Shown: piece by piece, positions 63,984 through 64,000 of the stretch | Layout: each line of letters opens with the position of its first letter | Numbering within the stretch: position 1 is the first letter of the stretch | Source of the DNA: Streptomyces sp. PH10-H1 | GTDB lineage: Bacteria; Actinomycetota; Actinomycetes; Streptomycetales; Streptomycetaceae | Direction: 5' to 3' | Assembly (NCBI RefSeq): GCF_030063355.1 | Contig: NZ_JASISZ010000031.1 | Location: 1 to 64,000, forward strand | DNA: 64,000 nucleotides | Position numbers and translations under genes: made by a program | The notes under the pieces: generated by a model | What the model was told of the DNA's origin: nothing | Seen by the model: the letters and a program-made list of their open reading frames with translations, nothing else | Database searches by the model: none

Positions 63984-64000
63984 CGGTACCTCCAGTGTGG

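Overview
The window is a gene-dense piece of a very GC-rich chromosome with many GTG starts, short overlapping operons and almost no spacer. It looks like the core region of a Streptomyces chromosome. The strongest signs are the fasR-fabD-fabH-acpP-fabF fatty-acid cluster with a PucR-type activator, homodimeric aceE, the ahpE/DUF3052 pair, several TerD paralogues and a family 2B encapsulin. No rRNA, CRISPR array, insertion sequence or prophage was seen; there is one tRNA (Val, UAC).

1-8.2 kb: an energy-coupling-factor (ECF) vitamin/metal uptake operon (T, duplicated A, S) cut by the left edge. It is followed by a divergent thiolase/cytochrome P450 pair that mirrors the fadA5/cyp125 sterol-catabolism pair of mycobacteria and has KstR-like sites between the genes. 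Then come a MhuD-like haem monooxygenase and two paralogous small proteins. 8.4-21 kb: an MFS exporter with a MarR-like C-terminal domain, a membrane-anchored peptidoglycan-binding protein, two HAD/hypothetical genes, a UPF0016/GDT1 transporter behind a yybP-ykoY (manganese) riboswitch, a FetB-like permease, a PhoD phosphatase, a large FAD/NAD(P) protein, a DedA protein, a truncated DUF998 gene and an alpha/beta hydrolase. 21-26.7 kb: a family 2B encapsulin (EshA-like) without the usual cargo gene, a DUF4239 protein, a His/Cys- and PT-rich secreted protein, an M24 peptidase remnant, tRNA-Val, a coiled-coil protein and an FmdB zinc ribbon.

26.8-36.2 kb is a probable organophosphonate-use locus. 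It holds a fused TmpA/PhnY-like dioxygenase and PhnZ/TmpB-like HD oxygenase, a Tat-exported phospholipase C, a GntR/UTRA regulator, a complete 2-aminoethylphosphonate-type ABC importer and a HAD phosphatase. Near-identical 18-bp palindromic boxes lie in front of the fused oxygenase and the importer.

36.3-47.3 kb: a DUF4383 protein, an O-methyltransferase and a kinase, then a Ter stress island. The island contains a HAD phosphatase, a PRTase-TRSP-StiP-PELOTA fusion, a CitE-like lyase, a TerD with a YGYP tail, a TerA-like protein, TerC/DUF475 and two classical TerD proteins. 47.4-64 kb: ahpE, DUF3052, aceE, a DUF1023 hydrolase, DUF4429, a MerR/aldo-keto reductase pair, a beta-lactamase-like hydrolase, pirin, fasR and the fab operon, a 3-hydroxyisobutyrate-dehydrogenase-like enzyme and DUF3145.

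Family assignments rest on motifs read by eye. Operators, promoters and terminators are inferred from symmetry and position only.
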